This document shows, in pieces, positions 54,013 to 61,811 of a DNA stretch of 64,000 nt. A program made the position numbers and the translations under genes. The stretch's first letter is position 1, and every line of letters begins with the position of its first letter. Origin of the DNA: Halobaculum sp. CBA1158 (GTDB taxonomy: Archaea > Halobacteriota > Halobacteria > Halobacteriales > Haloferacaceae); assembly GCF_021431925.1 (NCBI RefSeq), contig NZ_CP090371.1, positions 310,001 through 374,000 of the forward strand, given 5' to 3'. A model generated the notes under the pieces. It was not told the origin of the DNA. It made no database searches and saw nothing but the letters and a program-made list of their open reading frames with translations.

Positions 54013-54097
54013 CGCTCACACTTGCGCGTCCCGATGGGTAAACCTTCGCGAACCACGGCGGAAGTGAAGCCGCGGCGCGCGCCCTCGCGGCGGCCGG

Positions 54098-54214
54098 TCA
54101 GATCTCCTCGCGCGGGCGGAACTCGAACTGGCGCGTCTCGCAGGCCGCCTCCGGCACCGACTCCCCGAGGAGCGCGGCCCACTCCGGGATGTGACAGTCG
54201 GCGTCAGTCGTCAT
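54098..54214 (-). CDS. putative 38-residue haloarchaeal protein
   Basis: A short frame between hef and the lycopene cyclase gene encodes a 38-residue acidic peptide starting MTTDADCHIPEWAALLGES and ending PREEI, with two cysteines. A TATA-like CGGTTATCAC on the minus strand lies 26-35 nt before the ATG, the spacing used by leaderless genes here. Composition (Glu-rich, aromatic Trp, Phe) is unlike shadow frames, which are Arg/Ser-rich. It could be a small conserved protein without known function. Without homologues in hand the call remains tentative. Confidence 0.5.
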   Translation of the reverse strand: MTTDADCHIPEWAALLGESVPEAACETRQFEFRPREEI

Positions 54215-54342
54215 CGGCTGAGACCACACGACCGCCTGTGATAACCGTTACCCGCGTTCCCGCCGACTCGGCTCCGGGGGATCGATTCTTGTCGGTGCGG
54301 TTCGGACGTGTCGGAATCCGTGGTCGGTCGACCTCCCGTCGG

Positions 54343-55161
54343 TCAGTCGCCGAGAGTGAACCCTTCGTCGGCGTCGCCGGGACGTCTGCTCGCGCCGGCG
54401 TCCGCGTCCGCGTCGACGGTGACGACCCACCGCCGGGCCGCCCACTCGAAGAGGACGAGCCCCTGAACGACGAGCAGGCTGGCCGAGGCGAAAAAGAGCG
54501 CCTCCTCGACGGGGAGCCCCGCGACGGCGACGCCGGTGGCGGTCTCGGGCGCGATGGTCCAGACGCCGTCGCCGATGGCGACCCGGTCGACGGCCGCGAG
54601 ATACAGCGACGGGACGGCGACCGCGAGGAGCCATCGGGGTGTCGCCCGGGGTCGCGCGAGCACGGCCCCGCCGACGCCCCACTGGAGGGCCGCGACGGGG
54701 GCGACCCACGCCAGTAGCGCGCCGAGGTAGGTGTAGCGCTCCGGGGCCGCAAGCAGGAGCCAGCCGCCGGCGGCCGCGACCGCCAGCCACGCGACCGTGC
54801 CGGCGACGCGCGGGCGACGCGCGAGGTCGCCCTCGAACGGCGCGGCGTCGACGCCGACCCGGTCGAGCCACAGCCCCACGAGCAGCGTCTGGAGGACGAA
54901 GAAGAGGTACTCGCCCACGGGGGCGGCCCACACCCGCGCGAGCACGCGCCCCTCCCCGTAGAACCACACGCCGCGCTCGATGAGGAGGTTGTCCCACGGC
55001 GTCGTGTACGCGACCGCGACGGCGCACATGAGCGCGAGTCCCGCCCGCGCACGTCGCCGACGCGAGGACCCGAACGGCGGCCGCAGGCGAGCCAGCGCCC
55101 ACAGCGCCGCGATCGGCGGCACGACGAACAGCAGGTGGACGGCGAGGTAGCTGAGCGTCAC
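54343..55161 (-). CDS. crtY: lycopene beta-cyclase (CarRA/CrtYcd-type)
   Basis: This membrane enzyme forms the beta rings of beta-carotene, the source of retinal for rhodopsins. The 272-residue protein has about seven transmembrane helices and two related lycopene cyclase domains fused in tandem. Each domain ends with the family motif: PVGEYLFFVLQTLLVGLWLDR at about 73 and LPVEEALFFASASLLVVQGLVLF at about 213. YTTPWDNLLIERGVWFYGEGRV precedes the first. The tail is acidic. Start GTG 55161 precedes the first helix; upstream in-frame sequence is Arg-rich. No brp/blh or rhodopsin gene is adjacent. Confidence 0.9.
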   Translation of the reverse strand: MTLSYLAVHLLFVVPPIAALWALARLRPPFGSSRRRRARAGLALMCAVAVAYTTPWDNLLIERGVWFYGEGRVLARVWAAPVGEYLFFVLQTLLVGLWLDRVGVDAAPFEGDLARRPRVAGTVAWLAVAAAGGWLLLAAPERYTYLGALLAWVAPVAALQWGVGGAVLARPRATPRWLLAVAVPSLYLAAVDRVAIGDGVWTIAPETATGVAVAGLPVEEALFFASASLLVVQGLVLFEWAARRWVVTVDADADAGASRRPGDADEGFTLGD

Positions 55162-55310
55162 AGCCGACTCACCCGATCGGTCGACTCGCGGGGTCGCGCC
55201 CGCGCTCGCCCGGCGTTCGCTCCGCGACCGTGCGTCACGACCGACGGGGCGGACCACGGCGGGATAAGCCCGCCCCCGCGCGAATCACTCCTGAGACTTC
55301 GACCGGCGGC

Positions 55311-55553
55311 TCAGATCAGCTGCTCGCCGTCGTCGTCGTACAGCCGGATGGCGTCCACCGGGCAGGTCCGGGCGGCGAACTTCGCGTCCAGTTCGTCGCC
55401 CTCGGGCACCTCCAGGGCGAACACGTCCTCGTCGGTCTCCTCGCCGCCGACGAGGGTCGCCTTGCCGGCGTCCCTGTCCTTCTCGAAGGCGTCCCACTCG
55501 GCGACGCACTGGTACATTCCCACGCAGGTGTCGCGGTCGAACTCGACGTGCAT
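55311..55553 (-). CDS. 3Fe-4S-type ferredoxin
   Basis: An 80-residue electron carrier. Cysteines are C10 and C16 (CVGMYQC, Cx5C) and C64 (RTCPVDAIRLYD), the arrangement of single-cluster [3Fe-4S] ferredoxins, where the usual second cysteine of CxxCxxC is absent. Such proteins often serve cytochromes P450 or other oxygenases. Acidic residues dominate (GGEETDEDVFALEVPEGDELD). It lies alone between the lycopene cyclase and a secreted protein; there is no reductase or P450 nearby, so its partner is unknown. ATG 55553 begins the first strand. Confidence 0.9.
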   Translation of the reverse strand: MHVEFDRDTCVGMYQCVAEWDAFEKDRDAGKATLVGGEETDEDVFALEVPEGDELDAKFAARTCPVDAIRLYDDDGEQLI

Positions 55554-55668
55554 ACCGTCCCCTCGGTCGGGCGAGTAATACCGTCTTCGTCCCGGCCGCC
55601 GGCGCTGCCGGTTCGGGGCCGTCGGTTCGGTTCCGAAGACCTCTCGAGGGCACCGCGGTGGGACGGCC

Positions 55669-56373
55669 TCAGTACCCCGCGAGCAGCCTGGCGAGGACGC
55701 CGCGGACGCCCGGTGCCGCCGCGTCCTCGGGGACGAACGTCGGCACCGCGTCGCGGTCGATCCCGTCGTCCCCGCCCTCCGCGCCGCGCCAGACGACGGT
55801 CCGTCCCTCGACCGTCCCGTCGCCGACCCCGCCGGCGACGACGTGGCCCTCCGGCGCGTGGACGACGAGCGCGTCCGCGCCGGGATAGACGGTCCCCTCG
55901 CCGCCCATGACGAACGGCAGCACGGGGTCGCGGGCGTCGAAGGCGGTGAACAGGACCGCGCCGGCCTCGCGCTCGGCGGCGTCGCCGCGGCTGTGCTCGA
56001 CGACCAGCGTGTCGCCGTCCATCCGGCTCGTCCGGTCGTCGCCGTCCGAGGCCGCCGCGGCGTCGACGATCGCGGCCCGCAGCGAGTCGTTCCGGAGCGC
56101 CTCGACCCCGTCGGACAGGGCGAGGCGGGCGGTCCAGCGGGTCGACCCGTCGTCGGACACGTGCACGTCGAGGGTGGCGCGTTCGATCGCGACGGCGACG
56201 CCGTGGCGGTCGGCGGCGTCGGCGAGCGCGCCGTCGACGCAGACGCCGCAGGCGGGCTCCGGCGGCGCACGAGCGGTGCCGTCTGCCGGGACGGCCGCGA
56301 CGACGAGCGCCGACGCCACGAGGGCGACGCCGACGAGACGGAGGACACGGGGAGGGAGGGTTGCGAGGGACAC
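55669..56373 (-). CDS. secreted or membrane-anchored haloarchaeal protein
   Basis: A 234-residue protein with an N-terminal hydrophobic segment (VLRLVGVALVASALVVAAV, residues 10-28), preceded by one Arg, that could be a Sec signal or anchor; the ACGVC cysteines at about residue 40 are part of the exported portion. The remainder is a beta-rich domain with WTARLALSDGVEAL and DGDTLVVEHSRGDAAEREAG. The C-terminus ends hydrophobic (VRGVLARLLAGY). I do not recognise the family. GTG 56373 is chosen because a TATA-like GGTACTTACGC (minus strand) lies about 25-35 nt upstream. It is divergent from rpiA. Confidence 0.75.
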   Translation of the reverse strand: MSLATLPPRVLRLVGVALVASALVVAAVPADGTARAPPEPACGVCVDGALADAADRHGVAVAIERATLDVHVSDDGSTRWTARLALSDGVEALRNDSLRAAIVDAAAASDGDDRTSRMDGDTLVVEHSRGDAAEREAGAVLFTAFDARDPVLPFVMGGEGTVYPGADALVVHAPEGHVVAGGVGDGTVEGRTVVWRGAEGGDDGIDRDAVPTFVPEDAAAPGVRGVLARLLAGY

Positions 56374-56458
56374 GGCGAGGTCTGCGTCGCTCTGGCGTAA
56401 GTACCTTCGGCCGCCTCGACGGGCAAGCGTTTTGCGCCCGCCGACGGAGCCACCGCAC

Positions 56459-57157
56459 ATGAAGAACACCGAGGGGACGGAGGCGGCGAAGCGGGCGGCG
56501 GGCGAGGCGGCCGCCGCGGAGGTGGCCGACGGCGACCGCGTGGGGCTCGGCACCGGCTCGACGGCGGCGCACGCGATCCGCGACCTCGGCGAGCGCGTCG
56601 CCGAGGGGCTCGACATCGAGGGCGTCGCCACCTCCTACCAGTCGCGGGCGCTGGCGCGGGAGGCGGGGATCCCCCTCGCGTCGCTGTCGGACGTGGCTCG
56701 CGTCGACGTCGCCATCGACGGGGCCGATCAGGCGGCCCCGGAGTCGAACGCGCTAGTGAAAGGCGGCGGGGCGGCCCACGCCCGTGAGAAGGTCGTCGCC
56801 TCGGCGGCCGACGAGTTCCTCGTGGTCGCCGACGACTCGAAGCTCGCCGACCCCCTGGATCACCCCGTGCCGGTTGAGGTGCTCTCCGACGCCGTCGCGC
56901 GCGTCGAGCGGGCGCTCCGCGACGCCGGCGGCGACCCGACGCTGCGGGAGGCCGAGCGCAAGGACGGTCCCGTGATCACCGACAACGGGAACCTCGTGCT
57001 CGACTGCGAGTTCGGGGCGATCGACGCGCCGGCGTCGCTGGCGCGGACGCTGTCGGGGACCCCCGGCGTCGTCGAGCACGGGCTGTTCGTCGGACTGGCC
57101 GACGAACTGTACGTGGGCGAGGCTGACGGAGCAGTCGCTGTCCGGTCGCTGAAATAG
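56459..57157 (+). CDS. rpiA: ribose-5-phosphate isomerase A
   Basis: RpiA interconverts ribose 5-phosphate and ribulose 5-phosphate, supplying ribose for nucleotides. The 232-residue protein has VGLGTGSTAAHAIRDL (28-43, phosphate loop), ATSYQSRALAREAGI, the catalytic VDVAIDGADQ (about 79-88) and KGGGAAHAREKVVASAA. A C-terminal NLVLDCEFGAIDAP segment completes the fold. ATG 56459 has GCGTTTTGCG about 25-33 nt upstream, fitting a leaderless mRNA. The stop is followed closely by the convergent mini histone-fold gene. No other pentose pathway gene is nearby. Confidence 0.96.
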   Translation: MKNTEGTEAAKRAAGEAAAAEVADGDRVGLGTGSTAAHAIRDLGERVAEGLDIEGVATSYQSRALAREAGIPLASLSDVARVDVAIDGADQAAPESNALVKGGGAAHAREKVVASAADEFLVVADDSKLADPLDHPVPVEVLSDAVARVERALRDAGGDPTLREAERKDGPVITDNGNLVLDCEFGAIDAPASLARTLSGTPGVVEHGLFVGLADELYVGEADGAVAVRSLK

Positions 57158-57176
57158 TGGAGGAAGGGGGACCTGC

Positions 57177-57344
57177 TTACAGGTCGCGCGGCTGGACCGT
57201 CTTCCGGTCGTTCTCCTCGGCGCGGCGCGCTGCGTCCTCGAGCAGCTCCTCGACTTCCCCGTCGAGCGCGTCGTAGAAGTCGGACGCGACGTTCTTCTCC
57301 TCGAGGTACTCCTTGACGGCTGCCTTGACGATGAGGTCTGCCAT
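57177..57344 (-). CDS. mini histone-fold protein (DUF1931-type)
   Basis: A 55-residue protein: MADLIVKAAVKEYLEEKN, a central acidic helix (DALDGEVEELLEDAARRAEEN) and the ending DRKTVQPRDL. Histone folds end with a similar RKTV-pattern, and I place it with the DUF1931 histone-like family. It is shorter than canonical archaeal histones (about 65-70) and very acidic. It may bind DNA or form heterodimers, but this is not shown. A strong TATA-like CTTATAAGG (minus strand, about 57369-57378) 26-34 nt upstream indicates a leaderless and probably well expressed gene. Confidence 0.85.
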   Translation of the reverse strand: MADLIVKAAVKEYLEEKNVASDFYDALDGEVEELLEDAARRAEENDRKTVQPRDL

Positions 57345-57496
57345 GCAACCCGACGTTCCCGACGGCCCCTTATAAGATTTCCCAAGTCCTTCCGTCGACA
57401 GGGCCCCTCGCGGCCGTTCGCGGCCGTCTGCAGAAATTCACTTATATAGCGGTGTCGGTCGGAGGCTTCGAGTCGTCGCCCCCCGTCGGGTCGCTT

Positions 57497-58294
57497 ATGC
57501 GAGAGACACTCGACGCCCTCGCCGCGGGCGAACTCACTCCGGCGGAGGCGGAGGCGACGCTTCGGGGTTACGCCACAACGGAGGCCGGGCGGTTCGACGC
57601 CGCCCGCGAGCGACGACGCGGCATTCCCGAGGGGATCCTGTCGGAGGGGAAGACGCCGGCGGAGGTCGCGGCGATGGTCGACGCCGCCCTCGACACGACC
57701 GGTCGGGCGCTCGTGACCCGAGCGGACGACGACGCGGTCGCGGGGATCCGGACGGTGGTCGAGGAGGAGTACCCGGCGGCGACGATCGACCGCGACGAGC
57801 GCGCCCGGACCGTCGTCGTCCGCGCTCAGGGGTACGAGCCGCCGTCGGTGGACGCCGACGTCGTCGTCGTCTCCGGCGGCACGGCCGACGCCCACGCCGC
57901 CCGGGAGGCGGCCGTCGTCGCCGGCGCGGCCGGCCCCAGGGTCGAGACGGTCGAGGACGTGGGCGTCGCCAACGTCTCGCGCGTGCTCGACCGGGCGGAC
58001 ACGCTCCGGGCGGCGGACGTGGTCGTCGCCGTCGCCGGCCGGGAGGCGGCCCTGCCGACGGTCGTCGCGGGCCTCGTCGACGCCCCGGTGATCGGCGTCC
58101 CGACCGCGACGGGGTACGGGATGGGCGGCGACGGCGAGGCGGCGCTGCTGGGGCTGCTCCAGTCGTGTACCGTGCTGTCGGTGGTGAACGTCGACGCCGG
58201 CTTCGTCGCCGGCGCGCAGGCGGCGCTGATCGCCCGAGGGATCGGGGACACCGCGGACGCGACGGAACCGGACGATCGTGATTCCGGGCGCTGA
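57497..58294 (+). CDS. larB: LarB, nickel-pincer cofactor synthesis protein
   Basis: LarB carboxylates and hydrolyses nicotinic acid adenine dinucleotide to start the nickel-pincer nucleotide cofactor of lactate racemase and related enzymes. The 265-residue protein resembles PurE in its C-terminal half: VVSGGTADAHAAREAAVVAGA, VGVANVSRVLDRADTLRAADVVVAVAGREAALPTVVAGL and PVIGVPTATGYGMGGDGEAALLGLLQSC, with the active-site cysteine region AFxxG-like NVDAGFVAGAQAAL. I take ATG 57497 (MRETLDALAAGELTPAEAE opening), not the GTG at 57452 directly after the TATA-like ACTTATATAG. larC and larE are not in the window. Confidence 0.92.
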   Translation: MRETLDALAAGELTPAEAEATLRGYATTEAGRFDAARERRRGIPEGILSEGKTPAEVAAMVDAALDTTGRALVTRADDDAVAGIRTVVEEEYPAATIDRDERARTVVVRAQGYEPPSVDADVVVVSGGTADAHAAREAAVVAGAAGPRVETVEDVGVANVSRVLDRADTLRAADVVVAVAGREAALPTVVAGLVDAPVIGVPTATGYGMGGDGEAALLGLLQSCTVLSVVNVDAGFVAGAQAALIARGIGDTADATEPDDRDSGR

Positions 58295-58374
58295 CGGCCC
58301 AGCGCAACCGTGGAAGGGTATATGTGTTCGCATCCCGTATCACGGGTACCGGCAGCGGTGGACGCCGGTCGACC

Positions 58375-58527
58375 ATGCCACGCTGCGACCACTGCGGGTC
58401 GCACGTATCCGACCGCTTCGCCCGCGTCTTCAGCGACGAATACGGAACGCTGAACGCGTGCCCGTCGTGCTCTGCGAACGCGGGCATCGCCGAAGCGGCA
58501 CGAGAGCGGACCCGCGCCGACGACTGA
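58375..58527 (+). CDS. small zinc-binding protein (DUF7563-type)
   Basis: A 50-residue protein with one zinc site: C4 and C7 (PRCDHCGSHVS) and C29 and C32 (NACPSCSAN). The middle RFARVFSDEYGTL forms two short strands. I recall it as the haloarchaeal DUF7563 family, without known function. Start ATG 58375 is immediately before the conserved PRCDHCG; longer in-frame upstream sequence is non-conserved in character. A TATA-like GGGTATATGTG at 58316-58326 lies about 50 nt upstream, giving a short leader. Confidence 0.8.
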   Translation: MPRCDHCGSHVSDRFARVFSDEYGTLNACPSCSANAGIAEAARERTRADD

Positions 58528-58657
58528 ACCGCTCTGCGACCACCTCACCGCGCCGCGCAGGCCACCACCCCACCCGTGCCCGCCATCCGGGGCCGGGCAC
58601 GTGCGGCACAGCGCCGCACCGCCGTAGTTTATCCCCCCGCCCGCGTCACACAGCCCG

Positions 58658-59029
58658 ATGAGCGACCGCACGAGCGACTGTGACCGCCCCAGCGATGCCG
58701 TCGACCGCGACCGCACCGGCGACGCCGCCTCCGACCCGACCGCGGAGGCCGAGCGCGTCGATACCGTCGACGGCGTCGCCGTCCCCGCGGGCGACCACTT
58801 CGTGTACGTGCTCGAGTGCGCAGACGGCTCGCTGTACACGGGCTACACGACCGACGTGGCCCGCCGCGTCGCCGAACACGACGCCGGCGACGGGGCGAAG
58901 TACACCCGCGGGCGAACGCCCGTCGAGCTGGTCCACGTCGAGGCGTTCGACTCGAAATCGGGGGCGATGTCCCGGGAGTACGCGATCAAAGAGCGATCGC
59001 GACGGGAGAAGGAGGCCCTGATCGACTGA
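58658..59029 (+). CDS. GIY-YIG nuclease-domain protein
   Basis: A 123-residue protein. After an acidic, unordered N-terminus (1-44) comes a GIY-YIG catalytic domain: [50 protein letters not shown]. The motif tyrosines, Arg70 in ARRVAEH, and a glutamate in [17 protein letters not shown] correspond to the family active site. It belongs to the short UvrC-like/YhbQ group of unknown physiological role. It may cut branched or damaged DNA. It is followed by a convergent lipoprotein gene. Confidence 0.92.
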   Translation: MSDRTSDCDRPSDAVDRDRTGDAASDPTAEAERVDTVDGVAVPAGDHFVYVLECADGSLYTGYTTDVARRVAEHDAGDGAKYTRGRTPVELVHVEAFDSKSGAMSREYAIKERSRREKEALID

Positions 59030-59058
59030 GTGCCGTTCGCCCGCCGATCACGGGCGGC

Positions 59059-59433
59059 TCACGTCTTGCTCGTCGCGATCGTCACCGTCGCCGCCTCGAT
59101 CCCGACGGTGACGCTCCGAAGCCCGCTCCCGTCGATCTCCTCGGACCACTCTTCGCCCGCCATCGCGACACGGACGGCGTACGTCGCGTTCGGGTCCGCG
59201 ACCTCGAACTCTCCGGTGCTTCGAGCGCCCGGTGACAGCGACCCGCCCATCGACAGCAGGTCGTCATCGACGCCGGCCGCCGTGATCGTCAGGTCGTACT
59301 CGCGGGACGCGTCGCTCTCGTTCGTGACCTCGACGGGGACCGAGTCGGGCTGCCCCCCGATACCGCGGCTACAGCCCGCGAGGAACGGGATCGCGGCCAC
59401 GATCGCCTTCGAGACGGCCCTCCGACGCCACAT
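59059..59433 (-). CDS. small secreted lipoprotein
   Basis: A 124-residue protein. It starts MWRRRAVSKAIVAAIPFLAGCSRG: twin-basic N-region, short hydrophobic core and lipobox FLAGC with C21 as the lipidation site. The mature part is a single Ig-like beta domain (VPVEVTNESDASREYDLTITAAG ... GARSTGEFEVADPNATYAVRVAMAGEEWSEEI), anchored outside the membrane. No enzymatic motif is seen. The double-Arg region suggests possible Tat export, frequent in haloarchaea. It is convergent with the GIY-YIG gene and 41 bp after the FMN reductase gene on the same strand. Confidence 0.85.
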   Translation of the reverse strand: MWRRRAVSKAIVAAIPFLAGCSRGIGGQPDSVPVEVTNESDASREYDLTITAAGVDDDLLSMGGSLSPGARSTGEFEVADPNATYAVRVAMAGEEWSEEIDGSGLRSVTVGIEAATVTIATSKT

Positions 59434-59474
59434 GGCTCGGATTCCTCACCCCGGTGGAAAAAGCGGTTCGTTCG

Positions 59475-60095
59475 TCACTCCGGTACGTTCAGGAACTCGT
59501 CCTTGTGGCCGGCGTAGTGGGCGATCCGGCGACCGAGTTTCTCGGTGCGTCGACGGAGGTTGTCGTCGACGAACTCGTAGCGTGCACTCGATCCGATCGC
59601 GCCGGCGGGCGGACGGTCGCCGTCGTCCCACTCCTCGAAGCGGTCGCGGGCGTTGCGGATCCCGACCTGGAGCGGGGCGACCCAGCCGTGGACGCCGCGG
59701 ATCGTCGCGCGCATGTGCTCGAGCGTGCCGCCGTAGGAGCCGCCGCCGGCGACGGCGAACAGCCCGACGACGGTGTCCTCGTACTCGTCGAAGCTACACC
59801 AGTCGTGGAAGCTCCGGAACGCCGAGGAGTAGGAGTCGTGATACACGGGGGAACACAAAAGCACCCCGTCGGCGCGGCGCATCCGCGCGAGGAGGTCGGG
59901 CACGTCGCCGGCGTCGGCGGCGTCCACGTCGGGGTGATACAGCGGGATATCGAGTCCGGGGTCGCCGAGGTCGATGGACTCCGGGTCGGCTCCGTACTCG
60001 GCTGCCGCGTCGAGGGCGTACTGCAGCGTCGCGCGACCGTAGCTCCCGTCGCGTCGAGAGCCGTTCACGGCGACGACGGTGGGCGTCTCCGACAT
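59475..60095 (-). CDS. NADPH-dependent FMN reductase-like flavoprotein
   Basis: A 206-residue flavodoxin-fold protein. It starts TVVAVNGSRRDGSYGRATLQYAL with the FMN phosphate loop GSRRDGS (11-17), and continues with ADGVLLCSPVYHDSYSSAFRSFHDWCSF, the second FMN contact, and VGLFAVAGGGSYGGTLEHMRATIRG. It fits the NADPH:FMN/azoreductase (ArsH/SsuE-like) group, reducing flavins or quinones. Substrate is unknown. Start ATG 60095 precedes the first strand closely. It lies upstream of the lipoprotein gene in the same direction and is divergent from the phosphohexomutase gene. Confidence 0.9.
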   Translation of the reverse strand: MSETPTVVAVNGSRRDGSYGRATLQYALDAAAEYGADPESIDLGDPGLDIPLYHPDVDAADAGDVPDLLARMRRADGVLLCSPVYHDSYSSAFRSFHDWCSFDEYEDTVVGLFAVAGGGSYGGTLEHMRATIRGVHGWVAPLQVGIRNARDRFEEWDDGDRPPAGAIGSSARYEFVDDNLRRRTEKLGRRIAHYAGHKDEFLNVPE

Positions 60096-60281
60096 ACCGA
60101 ACGGTTCCCGGGAGCGCGCAAAAGCCCGTCGGGTTACTCGATCGCTCGCCCGACGGATCCGTCCGCCGCTCGCCCGTCGGATCTGCCCGCTGCCCGCCCG
60201 CCGGCCGCCGCCGTCGTCCCCGAGCCCGCGGGGCGACACCGGACACCCGGGTTTTTCTCACCCGCCGCCGACGGCTCCCGC

Positions 60282-61685
60282 ATGAACGAGATCTCCTTCG
60301 GCACCGACGGGTGGCGCGCCACCCTCGACACGTTCACCGACCGACGCGTCCGGATCGTCGGGCAGGCCGTCGCCGACACGCTCGCCGAGTCCGAGCCCGA
60401 CGGCACCGATCGCCCCGTGATCGTCGGCTACGACGCCCGGCCGACCTCCGAGGGGTTCGCCGAGTCGCTCGCCGAGGTGCTCGCGGGCAACGGCTTCGAC
60501 GTGCTGCTCCCCGAGCGCGACTGCCCGACGCCGCTGGTGGCACACGCCATCGTCGAGCGCGACGCGGCGGGCGCGCTGATGGTCACGGCCTCCCACAACC
60601 CGCCCGAGTACAACGGCGTGAAGTTCATCCCCGACGACGGCGCGCCCGCCCTGCCGGACGTGACGACACGGATCACCGACCGCCTCCGTGAACCCGACCT
60701 CGTGGCCGCCGGCACCGACGACGAGGGCGAGATCCGTCGCGTCGACCTCGTGACGCCCCACGCCGAGCACGCCCGCGACCTCGTCGCCGGCGCGGACGGG
60801 ACGCTCGATCTCTCGGGACTGACGGTCGCCTACGACGCCATGCACGGCAGCGGCCGGGGCGTCACCGACGCCCTCCTCGAGTCGGCGGGCGCGGAGGTGG
60901 ACCGTCTGCGGTGCGAGCGCGACCCCGAATTCGGCGGCGGCTCCCCCGAGCCGTCGGCGGAGAACCTCGAGGAGCTAGCCGAGCGCGTCGTCGACGGGGA
61001 CGCGGACGTCGGGGTGGCCAACGACGGCGACGCCGACCGGCTGGCGATCGTGACGCCCGAGCGGGGCCACCTCGACGAGAACCTCTTCTTCGCGGCCACC
61101 TACGACCGCCTCCTCGAGGACCGGTCGGGGCCGGCGGTCCGCACGGTCTCGACGACGTTCCTGATCGACCGGGTCGCCGAGGCGCACGGCGAGGACGTGT
61201 ACGAGACGGCGGTCGGATTCAAGTGGGTCGCCGAGGCGATGGGCGAGCACGACGCGCTGATCGGCGGGGAGGAGTCCGGCGGCTTCTCCGTCCGGGGCCA
61301 CGTCCGCGAGAAGGACGGCGTCCTGCTGGCGCTGCTCGCGGCCGCCGCCGAGAGCGAGGAGTCGTACGACGACCGCGTCGACCGCCTGGAGGCCGAGCAC
61401 GGTCGGATCGTCGCCGACAAGGTCAGCGTCGACTGCCCCGACGACCGGAAGGAGCGCGTGCTCGCCGACCTCGCCGAGCACATCCCCGACGAGGTCGCCG
61501 GCGAGGCGGTCGCCGACGTGGTGACCGTCGACGGCTTCAAGCTCCTGCTCGCGGACGGCTCGTGGCTGCTCGTTCGCCCCTCCGGCACGGAGCCGAAGAT
61601 GCGCGTGTACGCCGAGTCCGGATCCGAGGCGGACACCGCCGCCGTCCTCGCCGAGGGGCGCGAACTGGTCGAGCCGCTCGTTTGA
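60282..61685 (+). CDS. phosphohexomutase (phosphomannomutase/phosphoglucosamine mutase family)
   Basis: This alpha-D-phosphohexomutase shifts phosphate between C1 and C6 of hexoses, providing precursors for sugar nucleotides and glycosylation. The 467-residue protein has ISFGTDGWRA (4-13), the phosphoserine S104 in TASHNPPEYNGVKF, the metal loop NDGDADRLAI (about 247), the sugar-binding GGEESGGFS and the phosphate-binding RPSGTEPKMRVYAESG. GGTTTTTCTC lies 24-33 nt before the ATG. Specificity among mannose, glucose and glucosamine cannot be set; the motif GGEESGG fits several subgroups. It starts a unit followed 126 bp later by a phosphatase. Confidence 0.93.
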   Translation: MNEISFGTDGWRATLDTFTDRRVRIVGQAVADTLAESEPDGTDRPVIVGYDARPTSEGFAESLAEVLAGNGFDVLLPERDCPTPLVAHAIVERDAAGALMVTASHNPPEYNGVKFIPDDGAPALPDVTTRITDRLREPDLVAAGTDDEGEIRRVDLVTPHAEHARDLVAGADGTLDLSGLTVAYDAMHGSGRGVTDALLESAGAEVDRLRCERDPEFGGGSPEPSAENLEELAERVVDGDADVGVANDGDADRLAIVTPERGHLDENLFFAATYDRLLEDRSGPAVRTVSTTFLIDRVAEAHGEDVYETAVGFKWVAEAMGEHDALIGGEESGGFSVRGHVREKDGVLLALLAAAAESEESYDDRVDRLEAEHGRIVADKVSVDCPDDRKERVLADLAEHIPDEVAGEAVADVVTVDGFKLLLADGSWLLVRPSGTEPKMRVYAESGSEADTAAVLAEGRELVEPLV

Positions 61686-61811
61686 GGCGGCGGACCGGTC
61701 GACGGGCGGGGAGAACCGGAGCGAGCGTCGATCTCCGGCCGATCGCCGGCCCCCGACCCTCCGGATCTCCGGATCCCCGGGTTTGAGGGCGAGGTCGTCG
61801 CTACGATCGGT

